In this document: positions 1 to 8,435 of the stretch, one piece after another
Numbering within the stretch: the first letter of the stretch is position 1
Layout of the letters: each line of letters begins with the position of its first letter
Origin: Oscillospiraceae bacterium
Lineage (GTDB): Bacteria; Bacillota; Clostridia; Oscillospirales; Ruminococcaceae
NCBI GenBank assembly: GCA_017991935.1
Contig: JAGOPP010000002.1
Location: 124,001 to 188,000, forward strand
Length of the DNA: 64,000 nucleotides
Direction of reading: 5' to 3'
Notes under the pieces: generated by a model
What the model saw: the letters and a program-made list of their open reading frames with translations, nothing else
Told to the model about the DNA's origin: nothing
Databases searched by the model: none
Position numbers and translations under genes: made by a program

Positions 1-13
1 AGGCTCTACGGCC

Positions 14-1204
14 TTGATTGATTATAACGACTTTTTGTCGGAAAGGGTCCTTTCGCTGAAACCCTCCGGCATCCGACGTTTTTTTGACCTTGCCGCCGAG
101 ATGGAGGACGTCCTGTCGCTCGGCGTGGGCGAGCCGGATTTCCGCACGCCGTGGCTGATCCGCGAGGCCGGTATCGACTCTCTGAAAAAGGGCCGCACCT
201 GGTACACCGCGAACGCCGGCCTCGCCGAGCTGCGCGGCGAAGTCTCCAACTACCTGCGGCGGCGCTTTGAGCTGGAATATAGCCCGAAAGACGAAATTTT
301 CATCACGGTGGGCGGCTCGGAGGCGATCGACCTGTGCATCCGCGCGCTGATCGAGCCCGGCGACGAGATGCTGCTGCCGGAGCCCTCCTTTGTCTGCTAC
401 GACCCGATTTGCAGGATGTCCGGCGGGACGGTTGTCCCGATCGTGACGAAGGAAGAGGACGAGTTCCGCCTGACGCCCGAGGAGCTGGAGGCCGCCGTCA
501 CGCCGAAATCGAAGCTGCTGGTCCTCCCCTTCCCCAATAACCCGACCGGCGGGATCATGCGGCGGGAACATCTGGAGGCCATCGCCGAGATCGTCAAGAA
601 GCACAACCTCTTTGTGCTCTCCGACGAAATCTACGCGGAGCTCACATACGGCGGCGAGCGCCACGTCTCCATCGCACAGCTTGAGGGCATGCGGGAACGC
701 ACCGTCGTGGTCAACGGGTTCTCCAAGGCCTACGCGATGACCGGATGGAGGCTCGGCTATGCCGCGGGCCCCGCCCCGGTCATCTCCCAGATGCTCAAAA
801 TCCACCAGTTCGCGATCATGAGCTCCCCGACCACCAGCCAGTACGCGGCGATCGCCGCCATGCGGGACTGCGACGAGGAGGTCGCCGCGATGGTCAAGGA
901 ATACGACATGCGCAGGCGCTTTCTCGTGGATGGCCTCAACAACATCGGCCTGCACACGTTTGAGCCGCAGGGCGCTTTCTATGTGTTTCCGTGCATCAGA
1001 TCCACGGGGCTCGGCTCCGCGCAGTTCTGCGAGCAGCTTTTGCAAAGCCAGCATGTGGCCGTTGTGCCCGGCGACGCCTTCGGCGGCTGCGGGGAGGGCT
1101 ACGTCCGGATCTCCTATTCCTATTCGCTGGACCACCTGATGGAGGCCCTTCAGCGCATCAGCCGGTTTGTGGCGGAATGCCGGGCCGCCGGGACGGCCAT
1201 CTGA
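14..1204 (+). CDS. PLP-dependent aminotransferase, class I/II
   Basis: Fold-type I aminotransferase of 396 residues that moves amino groups between amino acids and 2-oxo acids in the cytoplasm. The Schiff-base lysine lies in NGFSKAYAMTGWRLGY (about residue 240). Upstream are the PNNPTGG substrate-pocket loop and the SDEIYAEL motif with the cofactor-contacting Asp and Tyr. A TTG start fits the family-like N-terminus MIDYNDFLSERV; no in-frame stop lies upstream inside the window, so a longer form cannot be excluded. It belongs to the aspartate / PatA-like group often found beside Lrp/AsnC regulators, but that flank is outside the window. The exact substrate is not determined. Confidence 0.9.
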   Translation: MIDYNDFLSERVLSLKPSGIRRFFDLAAEMEDVLSLGVGEPDFRTPWLIREAGIDSLKKGRTWYTANAGLAELRGEVSNYLRRRFELEYSPKDEIFITVGGSEAIDLCIRALIEPGDEMLLPEPSFVCYDPICRMSGGTVVPIVTKEEDEFRLTPEELEAAVTPKSKLLVLPFPNNPTGGIMRREHLEAIAEIVKKHNLFVLSDEIYAELTYGGERHVSIAQLEGMRERTVVVNGFSKAYAMTGWRLGYAAGPAPVISQMLKIHQFAIMSSPTTSQYAAIAAMRDCDEEVAAMVKEYDMRRRFLVDGLNNIGLHTFEPQGAFYVFPCIRSTGLGSAQFCEQLLQSQHVAVVPGDAFGGCGEGYVRISYSYSLDHLMEALQRISRFVAECRAAGTAI

Positions 1205-1471
1205 CGATTTTTCCCCCCCGCGGCGTTCCGCCGGTTGATCACCGGAGGCGCGGGCTACGGGGCGGAAAGCGGACGACGGAATGTGCTGGAAAGACTAAAC
1301 GCGTCCGCGGACCGCGCGACCAGCTTTGCCGATCCTTCTGTAAACCACTCCGAAGCTGAAAACGCCGGGCCTTTTGCGAGGAAGCCGGGAATGGAAAACA
1401 GGCGGCGAAAAGCGGACAAGCCCGTAATCTGAAACTGATTTTTTTGATTTTCCGGGAAAGGGGGACGCGCG

Positions 1472-2377
1472 ATGGAATTTCCCCTGTGCAAGTCGTGCGA
1501 GCTGAGGGCCTTTGCGAAGCTGAATCTGACGCTCGAGATCACCGGGAAGCGCGGGGACGGCTACCATCTTTTGCGGATGGTCACGCAGTCCGTCGGCCTC
1601 TTCGACCGGGTCGCGCTCTCCATAGACGCCGGGGAATCCCACGGCGGCGAGATCCGCCTCCTCTGTGCGGAACCCGCGATCGACCCCATGCATAACACGG
1701 CCCTCCTTGCGGCGGAGGCGTTTTTCCGCGCGACGGAGATCCCGAACCACGGCCTTGAGATCCGTATCGAAAAACGGATCCCGACCGCCGCGGGCATGGC
1801 GGGAGGCAGCGCGGACGCCGCGGCCGTGCTCCTCGGCCTGAATCACATGTTCGGCGGGCCGCTCTCCGAGGAGGAGCTCAGCGGGCTGGGCCTTGGGATC
1901 GGCGCGGACGTCCCGTTTTGCCTTCGCGGCTCCACGATGCTCGTGGAGGGCGTCGGCGAGATCCTGACCCCCCTGTCCCCGATTCCCGAATGCTTTTTCG
2001 TGATCGCGAAGCCGGAGGACGGCATGTCCACCGCCGAAAGTTACCGGCTGTACGACCTGCTCGCGCCCCCTCCCGCCGCCCGTCCGGACGACGCGGGGAT
2101 GCTCGCCGCCATAGCCGACGGCAGCCTGCGGGGGATCGCCGCGAACCTCCACAACGCGCTGGAAGCCGCCGCGCCGCCGGAACAGATCGCGGAGATCAAG
2201 CGGGCGCTGCTCGAAAACGGCGCGCTGGGCGCCTCCATGACCGGCAGCGGGACCGCGGTGTTCGGCCTTTTCGACTGCGAAGATACGGCGAGACGCGCCT
2301 GCCGGACGCTTGCCGCCCGGTATCGCCAAATCTACCTGACCGGGCCTGCGAGGAGAGGCGTGGAGATCGCCGAATGA
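1472..2377 (+). CDS. ispE: 4-diphosphocytidyl-2-C-methyl-D-erythritol kinase
   Basis: IspE phosphorylates CDP-methylerythritol at the 2-hydroxyl, the fourth step of the non-mevalonate (MEP) isoprenoid pathway, in the cytoplasm. The 301-residue protein shows the N-terminal AFAKLNLTLEITGKR substrate segment and the GHMP-kinase ATP loop AAGMAGGSADAAA near residues 106-118, plus the C-terminal MTGSGTAVFG motif. Length matches the family (about 280-310). The ATG follows a GGGAAAGGGGG ribosome site. The next gene is spoIIR; in other Clostridia ispE also lies near spoIIR, so the order supports both calls. Confidence 0.95.
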   Translation: MEFPLCKSCELRAFAKLNLTLEITGKRGDGYHLLRMVTQSVGLFDRVALSIDAGESHGGEIRLLCAEPAIDPMHNTALLAAEAFFRATEIPNHGLEIRIEKRIPTAAGMAGGSADAAAVLLGLNHMFGGPLSEEELSGLGLGIGADVPFCLRGSTMLVEGVGEILTPLSPIPECFFVIAKPEDGMSTAESYRLYDLLAPPPAARPDDAGMLAAIADGSLRGIAANLHNALEAAAPPEQIAEIKRALLENGALGASMTGSGTAVFGLFDCEDTARRACRTLAARYRQIYLTGPARRGVEIAE

Positions 2378-2539
2378 GCCCGGGGACGCAGAAGGCCATG
2401 TTCGGCCGGGATTTCCTCGGCCGCTCCTCGACCTGCGTCCGCCCGCCCGGCAGCGCCGGCGGGCCCCGATCTCCTTTTAGGATTCGGCGCGCTTCATTTA
2501 GGCAAACGGTGCTCCATCCTTCCGCCGCCCCGCAAAACT

Positions 2540-2569
2540 GTATATTGTTTAGAAAAGCCGCCCATACTT
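2540..2569 (+). promoter_or_regulatory. Possible forespore (sigma F/G type) promoter of spoIIR
   Basis: GTATA (2540-2544), an 18-base gap, then CATACTT (2563-2569). This fits the sigma-G consensus GHATR / CATnMTA except for the last base. spoIIR in Bacillus is made in the forespore. The match is by eye. Confidence 0.4.
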
Positions 2570-2594
2570 TAGAAAAAAAGGAAAGGCGGCTTTT
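2553..2594 (+). terminator. Hairpin overlapping the spoIIR ribosome site
   Basis: AAAAGCCGCC (2553-2562) is perfectly complementary to GGCGGCTTTT (2585-2594), with a 22-base loop. It could end ispE transcription. In a readthrough mRNA it would also cover part of the spoIIR ribosome site. The long loop makes it a weaker terminator than others here. Confidence 0.45.
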
Positions 2595-2597
2595 TCC

Positions 2598-3230
2598 TTG
2601 CGGCTTAGCAATTTTAAAACGTTTCACAGCAGCGGGAAGCTGCGCGGGTTTGAGCTTGTCGTCCTTGCGGGGCTGATGATCACAGCGATGACCAGCTACG
2701 CGAAACGCGCGGTGGCGCAGAGCGACGAGATCCGCGACGAGACGCTGCGCCTTCATATCATCGCAAATTCCGACAGCGACGCGGATCAGGCTTTAAAACT
2801 CAAGATCCGCGACCGCATCCTTGAAGGAACCGGCGAGCTCTTCGCGGAGGTGAGCGGCAAATCCGACGCCGTCGCCCTGACAAAAATCAGCCTGAACGAG
2901 ATCGAGGCGCTCGCCAAGGATGTGATCGCCGAGGAGGGCTCGGAGTACGGCGTGGCCGTCGCTCTGGCGAAGGACTGGTTCGAGACCCGCAGCTACGGCG
3001 ATTTCACCCTGCCCGCCGGCGAATACGACACGGTGCGCATCGTGATCGGCGCCGGGGAGGGCGCCAACTGGTGGTGCGTCATGTATCCACCGCTCTGCGT
3101 CTCCTCCGCCACGGAGGCGGCGGAAGCGTACGGGGAGGACGAGAAATTTGTCACCGGCTCCAAATACGAGGTCCGCTTTGCCGTCGTGGAATTCTACGAG
3201 CGCATCAAAAAAGTGTTTTCCGATTCGTAA
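2598..3230 (+). CDS. spoIIR: Stage II sporulation protein R
   Basis: SpoIIR is the secreted forespore signal that triggers SpoIIGA to process pro-sigma-E in the mother cell. The 210-residue product has an N-terminal hydrophobic segment (about residues 18-35) for export, followed by the family motifs ETLRLHIIANSDSDADQ and GANWWCVMYPPLC. Start: a TTG preceded by GGAAAGG at 2580-2586; no closer ATG gives the full signal region. A sigma-F/G-like promoter candidate sits just upstream (2540-2569), and a strong terminator follows at 3251. The gene marks the organism as a spore former. Confidence 0.95.
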   Translation: MRLSNFKTFHSSGKLRGFELVVLAGLMITAMTSYAKRAVAQSDEIRDETLRLHIIANSDSDADQALKLKIRDRILEGTGELFAEVSGKSDAVALTKISLNEIEALAKDVIAEEGSEYGVAVALAKDWFETRSYGDFTLPAGEYDTVRIVIGAGEGANWWCVMYPPLCVSSATEAAEAYGEDEKFVTGSKYEVRFAVVEFYERIKKVFSDS

Positions 3231-3250
3231 GCATATCGAAACGCCTTGAG

Positions 3251-3278
3251 CACCGGGTTTCTCTCCCGGTGTTTTTTT
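3251..3278 (+). terminator. Rho-independent terminator after spoIIR
   Basis: CACCGGG (3251-3257), 7-base loop, CCCGGTG (3265-3271), then seven T. Confidence 0.9.
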
Positions 3279-3334
3279 ATATTCTTTATGAACTTTTCTT
3301 TACTAAATACTTGCAGGTTCTTTAACTTTTTTTA

Positions 3335-3363
3335 TTGACTGTTGCCCCTCACTTCTATATAAT
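3335..3363 (+). promoter_or_regulatory. Sigma-A promoter of hppA
   Basis: TTGACT (3335-3340), 17-base spacer, TATAAT (3358-3363). The transcript would begin near 3370 and includes the GGGGAC-TT-GTCCCC inverted repeat at 3385-3398. Confidence 0.88.
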
Positions 3364-3432
3364 TAGAATGTTGTTACTCAACAAGGGGACTTGTCCCCAA
3401 AAGAAAATTCACAAACAGGAGTGAATCCAAAC

Positions 3433-5469
3433 ATGGGTAATTTGTTTTATGCAGTCCCGTTTGCGGCGGTCCTCGCGCTTGTGGTCGCGTTCGCGTTCAA
3501 GGCTTGGATCGGCAAACAGGAAGAGGGCACCGACCGAATGAAGGAGATCGCCGGTTATATCCGCGAGGGCGCGATGGCGTTCCTGAGACGCGAATATAAG
3601 ACCATCGTCATTTTCGGCGCGGCCATGGTCCTGCTTCTTGGGTTTGTCATCAGCTGGTACGCCGCCGGCGCGTTCGTGATCGGCGCGGCGTTCTCCGTCC
3701 TTGCCGGATACATCGGCATGAGAACCGCCACCCTCGCCAACGTCCGCACCGCCAACCAAGCCCGCGTCAAGGGCATGGCCCCGGCTCTGAAGATCGCGTT
3801 CCGCGGCGGAGCGGTCATGGGACTGTGCGTCGTGGGCCTCGGCCTCTTGGGCGTTTCCGCCCTTTTCTGCCTGTTTAACGCCACGATCGGCGTCACGGAA
3901 GGAAATGCCGCGCTGATCTCCGAGGTCGTCACCGGCTACTCCCTCGGCGCCTCCTCCATGGCCCTGTTCGGCCGTGTCGGCGGCGGCATCTACACGAAAG
4001 CGGCCGACGTCGGCGCCGATCTGGTCGGCAAAGTCGAGGCCGGCATCCCCGAGGACGACCCCCGCAACCCCGCCGTCATCGCGGATAACGTCGGCGACAA
4101 CGTCGGCGACGTCGCGGGCATGGGCTCCGACCTGTTCGAGTCCTATGTCGGCTCCATCGTCTCCGCCATCACGCTCGCGGTGACGATCCCGAGCGTCTCC
4201 TCCTTCTTCTTCGGCAACGTCGAGCTTCCGCCGATCGAAGGCTCTCTGTTCCCGCTGCTGCTCGCGGCAATCGGCATCTGCGCCTCCGTGATCGCCGCCT
4301 TCATGGTCGGCGGCAAAGAGGGCAAGAATCCGGCCAAGCAGCTCAACCTCGGCACCTACATCTCCAGCGGGATCGTGATCGTCGCCTCTTTCTTCCTCTC
4401 CCGCTATATGTTTGAAGGCCTCGGCGCTTTCGTCGCGGTTGTCGTCGGCTTAGTGATCGGCGTCGCGATCGGAGCCCTGACGGAGGTCTACACGTCCGCG
4501 GATTATAAGACGGTCAAGGAGATCGCCCACCAGAGCGAGACCGGCGCCGCCACCGTCATCATCAGCGGCTTTGCCTCCGGGCTCAACTCCACCGTCTTCC
4601 CGATCCTGCTGATCGCCGTGGGCATCATCCTCTCCTACCTGAGCTTCGGCCTCTACGGCATCGCGATCGCCGCGGTCGGCATGCTCTCCACCACCGGCAC
4701 CGTCGTCGCCGTCGACGCCTACGGCCCGATCTCCGACAACGCCGGCGGCATCGCCGAAATGTCCGATCTGCCCGAAAACGTCCGCGACATCACCGACACG
4801 CTCGACTCCGTGGGCAACACCACCGCCGCGGTCGGCAAGGGCTTCGCCATCGGCTCCGCCGCTCTGACCGCCCTCGCGCTGTTCGTCTCCTACTCCACCG
4901 TCGCGGGCCTCACCACAATCGACCTGCTCGACCCGATGGTCGTCGCCGGGCTCTTTATCGGCGGCATGCTGCCGATGCTCTTCGGCGCGATCACCATGAA
5001 TTCCGTCGGCAAGGCCGCGTATCAGATGATCGAGGAAGTCCGCCGCCAGTTCCATGCCGACGCCGGGATCCTTGCCGGGACCTCCAAGCCGGACTACGCG
5101 AAATGCGTGGACATCTCCACCCGCTCCGCGATCAAAGAGATGCTCTTCCCGGGAATCCTCGCGATCGCCAGCCCGATTGCCTGCGGCCTGATTCTTGGAC
5201 CGGAGGCCCTCGGCGGACTGCTGGGCGGCGCTCTTGTGACCGGCGTGCTACTGGCCATCACGATGTCCAACGCCGGCGGCGCATGGGACAACGCGAAGAA
5301 GTATATTGAAAACGGCAACTTTGGCGGAAAAGGCTCCGAATGCCACAAGGCCGCCATCGTCGGCGACACGGTCGGGGATCCGTTCAAGGATACCTCCGGC
5401 CCGTCCATGAACATCCTCATCAAGCTGATGACGATCGTCGCCCTCGTGTTTGTGCCGCTTTTCCTGTAA
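3433..5469 (+). CDS. hppA: Membrane-bound ion-pumping pyrophosphatase
   Basis: HppA hydrolyses pyrophosphate and uses the energy to pump H+ or Na+ across the membrane. The 678-residue protein is strongly hydrophobic (about 15-16 membrane helices). It carries the catalytic acidic loops GADLVGKVEAGIPEDDPRNP and DNVGDNVGD (about residue 217) and the C-terminal GDTVGDPFKDTSGPS loop. The segment GNTTAAVGKG has Ala where K+-independent enzymes have Lys, so this is probably the K+-dependent class, which includes Na+ pumps. Start: ATG 3433 with AGGAG at 3417-3421; an in-frame GTG and TTG upstream lack a good ribosome site. It is monocistronic, with its own promoter and terminator. Confidence 0.96.
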   Translation: MGNLFYAVPFAAVLALVVAFAFKAWIGKQEEGTDRMKEIAGYIREGAMAFLRREYKTIVIFGAAMVLLLGFVISWYAAGAFVIGAAFSVLAGYIGMRTATLANVRTANQARVKGMAPALKIAFRGGAVMGLCVVGLGLLGVSALFCLFNATIGVTEGNAALISEVVTGYSLGASSMALFGRVGGGIYTKAADVGADLVGKVEAGIPEDDPRNPAVIADNVGDNVGDVAGMGSDLFESYVGSIVSAITLAVTIPSVSSFFFGNVELPPIEGSLFPLLLAAIGICASVIAAFMVGGKEGKNPAKQLNLGTYISSGIVIVASFFLSRYMFEGLGAFVAVVVGLVIGVAIGALTEVYTSADYKTVKEIAHQSETGAATVIISGFASGLNSTVFPILLIAVGIILSYLSFGLYGIAIAAVGMLSTTGTVVAVDAYGPISDNAGGIAEMSDLPENVRDITDTLDSVGNTTAAVGKGFAIGSAALTALALFVSYSTVAGLTTIDLLDPMVVAGLFIGGMLPMLFGAITMNSVGKAAYQMIEEVRRQFHADAGILAGTSKPDYAKCVDISTRSAIKEMLFPGILAIASPIACGLILGPEALGGLLGGALVTGVLLAITMSNAGGAWDNAKKYIENGNFGGKGSECHKAAIVGDTVGDPFKDTSGPSMNILIKLMTIVALVFVPLFL

Positions 5470-5494
5470 TTATCACGCTTTAAGCTTAAAAAGA

Positions 5495-5522
5495 GACGCC
5501 GGAAAATCCGGCGTCCCTTTTA
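5495..5522 (+). terminator. Rho-independent terminator after hppA
   Basis: GACGCCGGA / TCCGGCGTC stem (5495-5503, 5507-5515) with a 3-base loop, followed by CCCTTTTATTTT. Confidence 0.85.
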
Positions 5523-5590
5523 TTTTGCCCCTTTGTGCGCCCGCCGCCCGAGGCAAAGGTGGGAGCGGCGTCTATGCGCAAATCGAAAGC

Positions 5591-5628
5591 AAAAAGCCGG
5601 GGAACCCGATCGGGCCCTCCGGCTTTTT
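5591..5628 (-). terminator. Terminator of the miaB-ricA-deoC operon
   Basis: AAAAAGCCGG (5591-5600) pairs with CCGGCTTTTT (5619-5628). It reads as a terminator on both strands and lies between the converging hppA and deoC genes. Confidence 0.85.
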
Positions 5629-5648
5629 TATCGTCCTATGCGGGAACC

Positions 5649-5683
5649 GTTTTGCGTTTTGCGTTTTGCGTTTTGCGTTTTGC
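5649..5683 (-). repeat. Five tandem copies of a 7-bp repeat after the deoC stop
   Basis: GTTTTGC repeats five times exactly (5649-5683, plus strand), followed by the variant GTTACGC, which contains the reverse-strand TAA stop of deoC at 5685-5687. The array therefore lies in the 3' untranslated RNA between stop codon and terminator. Confidence 0.9.
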
Positions 5684-5684
5684 G

Positions 5685-6353
5685 TTACGCCTCGTCCTCC
5701 TCGAGGATCTTTGCCGTGGAGGAGGTGCCGATCCGGCTCGCGCCGGCCTCGACCATCGCGCAAGCGGCCTCAAAATCCCGGATTCCGCCGGAGGCCTTGA
5801 CGCCCATGCCCTCGCCCACGGTCTCCCGCAGCAGGCGAACGTCCTCCGCCGTGGCCCCGCCCTTTGAAAAGCCGGTCGAGGTCTTGACAAAGTCGGCCCC
5901 GGCCTCCTTCGCGACGAGGCAGGCCTTCCGCTTTTCCTCGTCGGTCAGCAGGCAGCACTCGAGAATCACTTTGAGCACCGCGCCGCCGCTCTCCTCGCAG
6001 GCGTCGAGCACGTCCTCGATGTCCTCCTGCACCTTGCGCCAGTTTCCGGCCTTCGCGGAGGCGATGTCCATCACCATGTCGATCTCTTCCGCGCCGTCCT
6101 CGACCGCGCACGAGGCCTCGAACGCCTTCGCGGCGGACGCCGTCGCGCCGAGCGGGAACCCGACCACGGAGCAGGTCCGTATCCCGGTCCCCCGCAGCTC
6201 TTTATGGACGAAATAGACGTTTAACGAGTTGACGCAGACCGACGCGACGCCATATTTTTTGGCCTCTTCGCAGAACGCCTGAAGCTCCGCGTGGGTGGCG
6301 TCCGGCTTGAGCATCGTGTGGTCAATCAGCTTGGCGAGCTGCGCGCGTTCCAT
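5685..6353 (-). CDS. deoC: Deoxyribose-phosphate aldolase
   Basis: DeoC splits 2-deoxyribose-5-phosphate into glyceraldehyde-3-phosphate and acetaldehyde, feeding deoxynucleosides into glycolysis. The 222-residue TIM barrel shows LIDHTMLKPDA at the N-terminus, CVNSLNV, the Schiff-base lysine in DFVKTSTGFSKGGAT and the second lysine in VKASGGIRD. The start ATG (6353-6351) shares one base with the stop of the upstream ricA-like gene (TGATG), so translation is probably coupled. A longer Arg/Leu-rich N-terminal extension in the same frame is read-through of the neighbour's Cys-rich codons and is not likely real. It is last in the miaB operon. Confidence 0.96.
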   Translation of the reverse strand: MERAQLAKLIDHTMLKPDATHAELQAFCEEAKKYGVASVCVNSLNVYFVHKELRGTGIRTCSVVGFPLGATASAAKAFEASCAVEDGAEEIDMVMDIASAKAGNWRKVQEDIEDVLDACEESGGAVLKVILECCLLTDEEKRKACLVAKEAGADFVKTSTGFSKGGATAEDVRLLRETVGEGMGVKASGGIRDFEAACAMVEAGASRIGTSSTAKILEEDEA

Positions 6354-6790
6354 CAGTGGCAGCCTCCGCAGGAATCGCAGGAGCCGCAGGAACCGCAGTC
6401 GCCGCATTCGCCGCCGCACTGCTCCATGGACTCCTTCGTGACCGCCATGGGATCTTCGCCGGCGGCGGACATCTGAAGAATGTGCATCAGGAAGCCGTAA
6501 CCCTCGTTGAACTCGTCCTGCGCGTCGTTGTAGGCCGCGAGCTTTGCGTCCTCCATCAGCTCGTCGTACAGGTCGCGAACCTTTTTATCGAGCGCGTTGA
6601 TCTTCTCCTGATCGCGGCGTTCCTTCGTCGCCTCCTGACCGAGCGCGGCGCGCTGCAAGTTGAATTCGGAGATCCGGTCCTGAAGCTGCCCGTCGTCCTC
6701 GACGGCCTGCTGCGCGGTCCGAAGGCGGAGATAGGTCTCCTCCTCCTGAAGTTTCTTTCCAAGTTCCCGTGCCATTTCAATGAGATCCAT
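6353..6790 (-). CDS. YlbF/YmcA (RicA/RicF) family protein with Cys-rich tail
   Basis: Helical Com_YlbF-family protein, 145 residues. In Bacillus the homologues YmcA, YlbF and YaaT form the Fe-S-carrying 'Y-complex' that affects RNase Y, competence, sporulation and biofilm. The body is mostly helical (residues 1-115: LGKKLQEEETYLRLRTAQQ and later KKVRDLYDELM). The C-terminus is CGGECGDCGSCGSCDSCGGCH, eight Cys in about 21 residues, longer and denser than expected for the family, probably a metal or Fe-S ligand region. It lies directly after miaB, as ymcA does in Bacillus, which favours the RicA/YmcA identity. It overlaps deoC by one base. Confidence 0.85.
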   Translation of the reverse strand: MDLIEMARELGKKLQEEETYLRLRTAQQAVEDDGQLQDRISEFNLQRAALGQEATKERRDQEKINALDKKVRDLYDELMEDAKLAAYNDAQDEFNEGYGFLMHILQMSAAGEDPMAVTKESMEQCGGECGDCGSCGSCDSCGGCH

Positions 6791-6823
6791 TGCGATTCCT
6801 CCGTATAAAAATTATTTTTTTGG

Positions 6824-8200
6824 CTATTTAATCAGTTCGCCTTCGAGCGCCCATCCGAGCGTCTCCTTGAGATAGACGTTTGCGAATCCCTGCGGCGCAT
6901 CCCCTCTCGGGATACGCACCACGAGGTTTTCGGAGCTGCGGCCGCTCAGATACCCCTCCCCGGCGTCCGCCTCGTCGTCGAAGAGCACCGCCGCCGTCTT
7001 TCCGACATAGGAGGCGTTGATCTCGCGGCTGATCGAGGTCTGGAGGTCAAGGAGTTGCCGGAATCTCCGCGAGGAGACCTCCGGCGGGACCTGATCCTCC
7101 ATCTCCGCGGCGCGGGTGCCCTCGCGTTTGGAGTAGATGAAATTGTAGGTCATCAGCCAGCGGGCTTTTTCGCAGAGCGCCATCGTCGCCTCGAAATCCT
7201 CCTCCGTCTCACCCGGAAAGCCGACGATGAGATCGCTCGTGACCGTGACGCCCGGGACGATCTCGCGCGCCGCCGCGAGCAGGTCGAGATACTGCCCGGC
7301 CGTATAGCGGCGGTTCATCTCGCGCAAAATACGGTCGGAACCGCTCTGCACCGGCAGGTGGATCGAGCGGCAGACTTTTTTGCAGTCCGCGATCGCCTCG
7401 AGCAGCTCCCGCGTGCAGTCCTTCGGGTGGGAGGTCATGAACCGGATGCGGAAATCGCCCTCAATCCCGTTGATCTCCCGCAGGAGCTTTGCGAAGTTAA
7501 TCGGATGCTCAAGCCCCTTTCCATAGGAATTGACGTTTTGGCCGAGCAGCGTGATCTCTTTGTATCCGGCCCCGACGATCGCCCGCGCCTCGGCAAGGAT
7601 GTCCTCCGGCTCGCGGCTCTTTTCCCTGCCCCGGACCAGCGGCACGACGCAGTAGGTGCAGAAGTTGTCGCAGCCGTGCATGATCGGCAGATTCGCCTTC
7701 AGCGGGTCGTCCCGGTGAACCGGCAGATATTCCGCCATGCAGCCCTCCCCTTCTCCGATGTCGCAGAGGCGCTTCCTCTCCGTCAGGTGACGGTAGACGA
7801 GCTCCGGCATCCGCTCCGAGGCGTGCGTGCCGAACACGAGATCCACAAACGGGTAGCTGCGGCGGAATTTCTCCGCGATGTGCTCCTGCTGAACCATGCA
7901 GCCGCAGACCGCGACGATCATCTCCGGGTTTTCGCGATGCGCTTTTTTGACGATGCCGACGTTGCCGAAGACGCGCCGCTCGGCGTTTTCCCGGATGGCG
8001 CAGGTGTTGAAGATCACAAATTCCGCGTCCTCCGCGCTCTTTGCGAGGGAATAGCCCATCTCCAGCAGCATGCCCTCGAGCTTCTCGCCGTCGGCGAAAT
8101 TCTGCTGGCAGCCGTAGGTGCGGACGAATGCCCGATGGTCGCCGCCCTTCTCGTTGAGCAGCGCGCGCACTTTTGCGGCGTATTCTTCCATTCCGGTCAC
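6824..8200 (-). CDS. miaB: tRNA-2-methylthio-N6-dimethylallyladenosine synthase
   Basis: MiaB is a radical SAM methylthiotransferase that modifies A37 of tRNAs reading UNN codons. The 458-residue protein has three parts: the N-terminal UPF0004 domain with Cys in YGCQQN, NTCAIRENAE and CGCMVQ; the radical SAM cluster motif GCDNFCTYC; and a C-terminal TRAM domain ending near LKETLGWALEGEL. A GTG start at 8200 is chosen because AAAGGAGGT stands seven bases before it; the nearby ATG at 8191 is too far from the site, and the longer frame upstream has no ribosome site. It heads the miaB > ricA-like > deoC operon with a sigma-A promoter at 8230-8258. Confidence 0.96.
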   Translation of the reverse strand: MTGMEEYAAKVRALLNEKGGDHRAFVRTYGCQQNFADGEKLEGMLLEMGYSLAKSAEDAEFVIFNTCAIRENAERRVFGNVGIVKKAHRENPEMIVAVCGCMVQQEHIAEKFRRSYPFVDLVFGTHASERMPELVYRHLTERKRLCDIGEGEGCMAEYLPVHRDDPLKANLPIMHGCDNFCTYCVVPLVRGREKSREPEDILAEARAIVGAGYKEITLLGQNVNSYGKGLEHPINFAKLLREINGIEGDFRIRFMTSHPKDCTRELLEAIADCKKVCRSIHLPVQSGSDRILREMNRRYTAGQYLDLLAAAREIVPGVTVTSDLIVGFPGETEEDFEATMALCEKARWLMTYNFIYSKREGTRAAEMEDQVPPEVSSRRFRQLLDLQTSISREINASYVGKTAAVLFDDEADAGEGYLSGRSSENLVVRIPRGDAPQGFANVYLKETLGWALEGELIK

Positions 8201-8229
8201 GGGCGGACCTCCTTTCGGACAGTACTCAC

Positions 8230-8258
8230 ATTTTATCACGGTGAGGCCGTTTTGACAA
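8230..8258 (-). promoter_or_regulatory. Sigma-A promoter of miaB operon
   Basis: Reverse strand: TTGTCA (8258-8253), 17-base spacer, TAAAAT (8235-8230), about 30 bases ahead of the GTG start. Confidence 0.75.
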
Positions 8259-8435
8259 TAGGATGGAATGCGCCGAAATCCGCCCACGCCTGCGCGGGCC
8301 GCTTTCCGCGCGCGCGGGCAATGCTCATCGGATAATTTCACTGCCGACGTGATTATCCGTTCCCCCGCGCGGCAATACTATCCCTGAAAAGAAGAGGGAA
8401 GATTGCCCTAAAAATGGGAAAGGAAGGATAGAATC

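Noticed and set aside
1205..1471. Open frame after the aminotransferase (about 65 residues from 1235)
   Set aside because: No ribosome site and composition unlike the neighbouring proteins.
5685..6419. Longer DeoC form starting at 6419 with an Arg/Leu-rich N-terminus
   Set aside because: The extra residues are another frame of the neighbour's Cys-rich codons; ATG 6353 gives the family N-terminus and a stop-start overlap.
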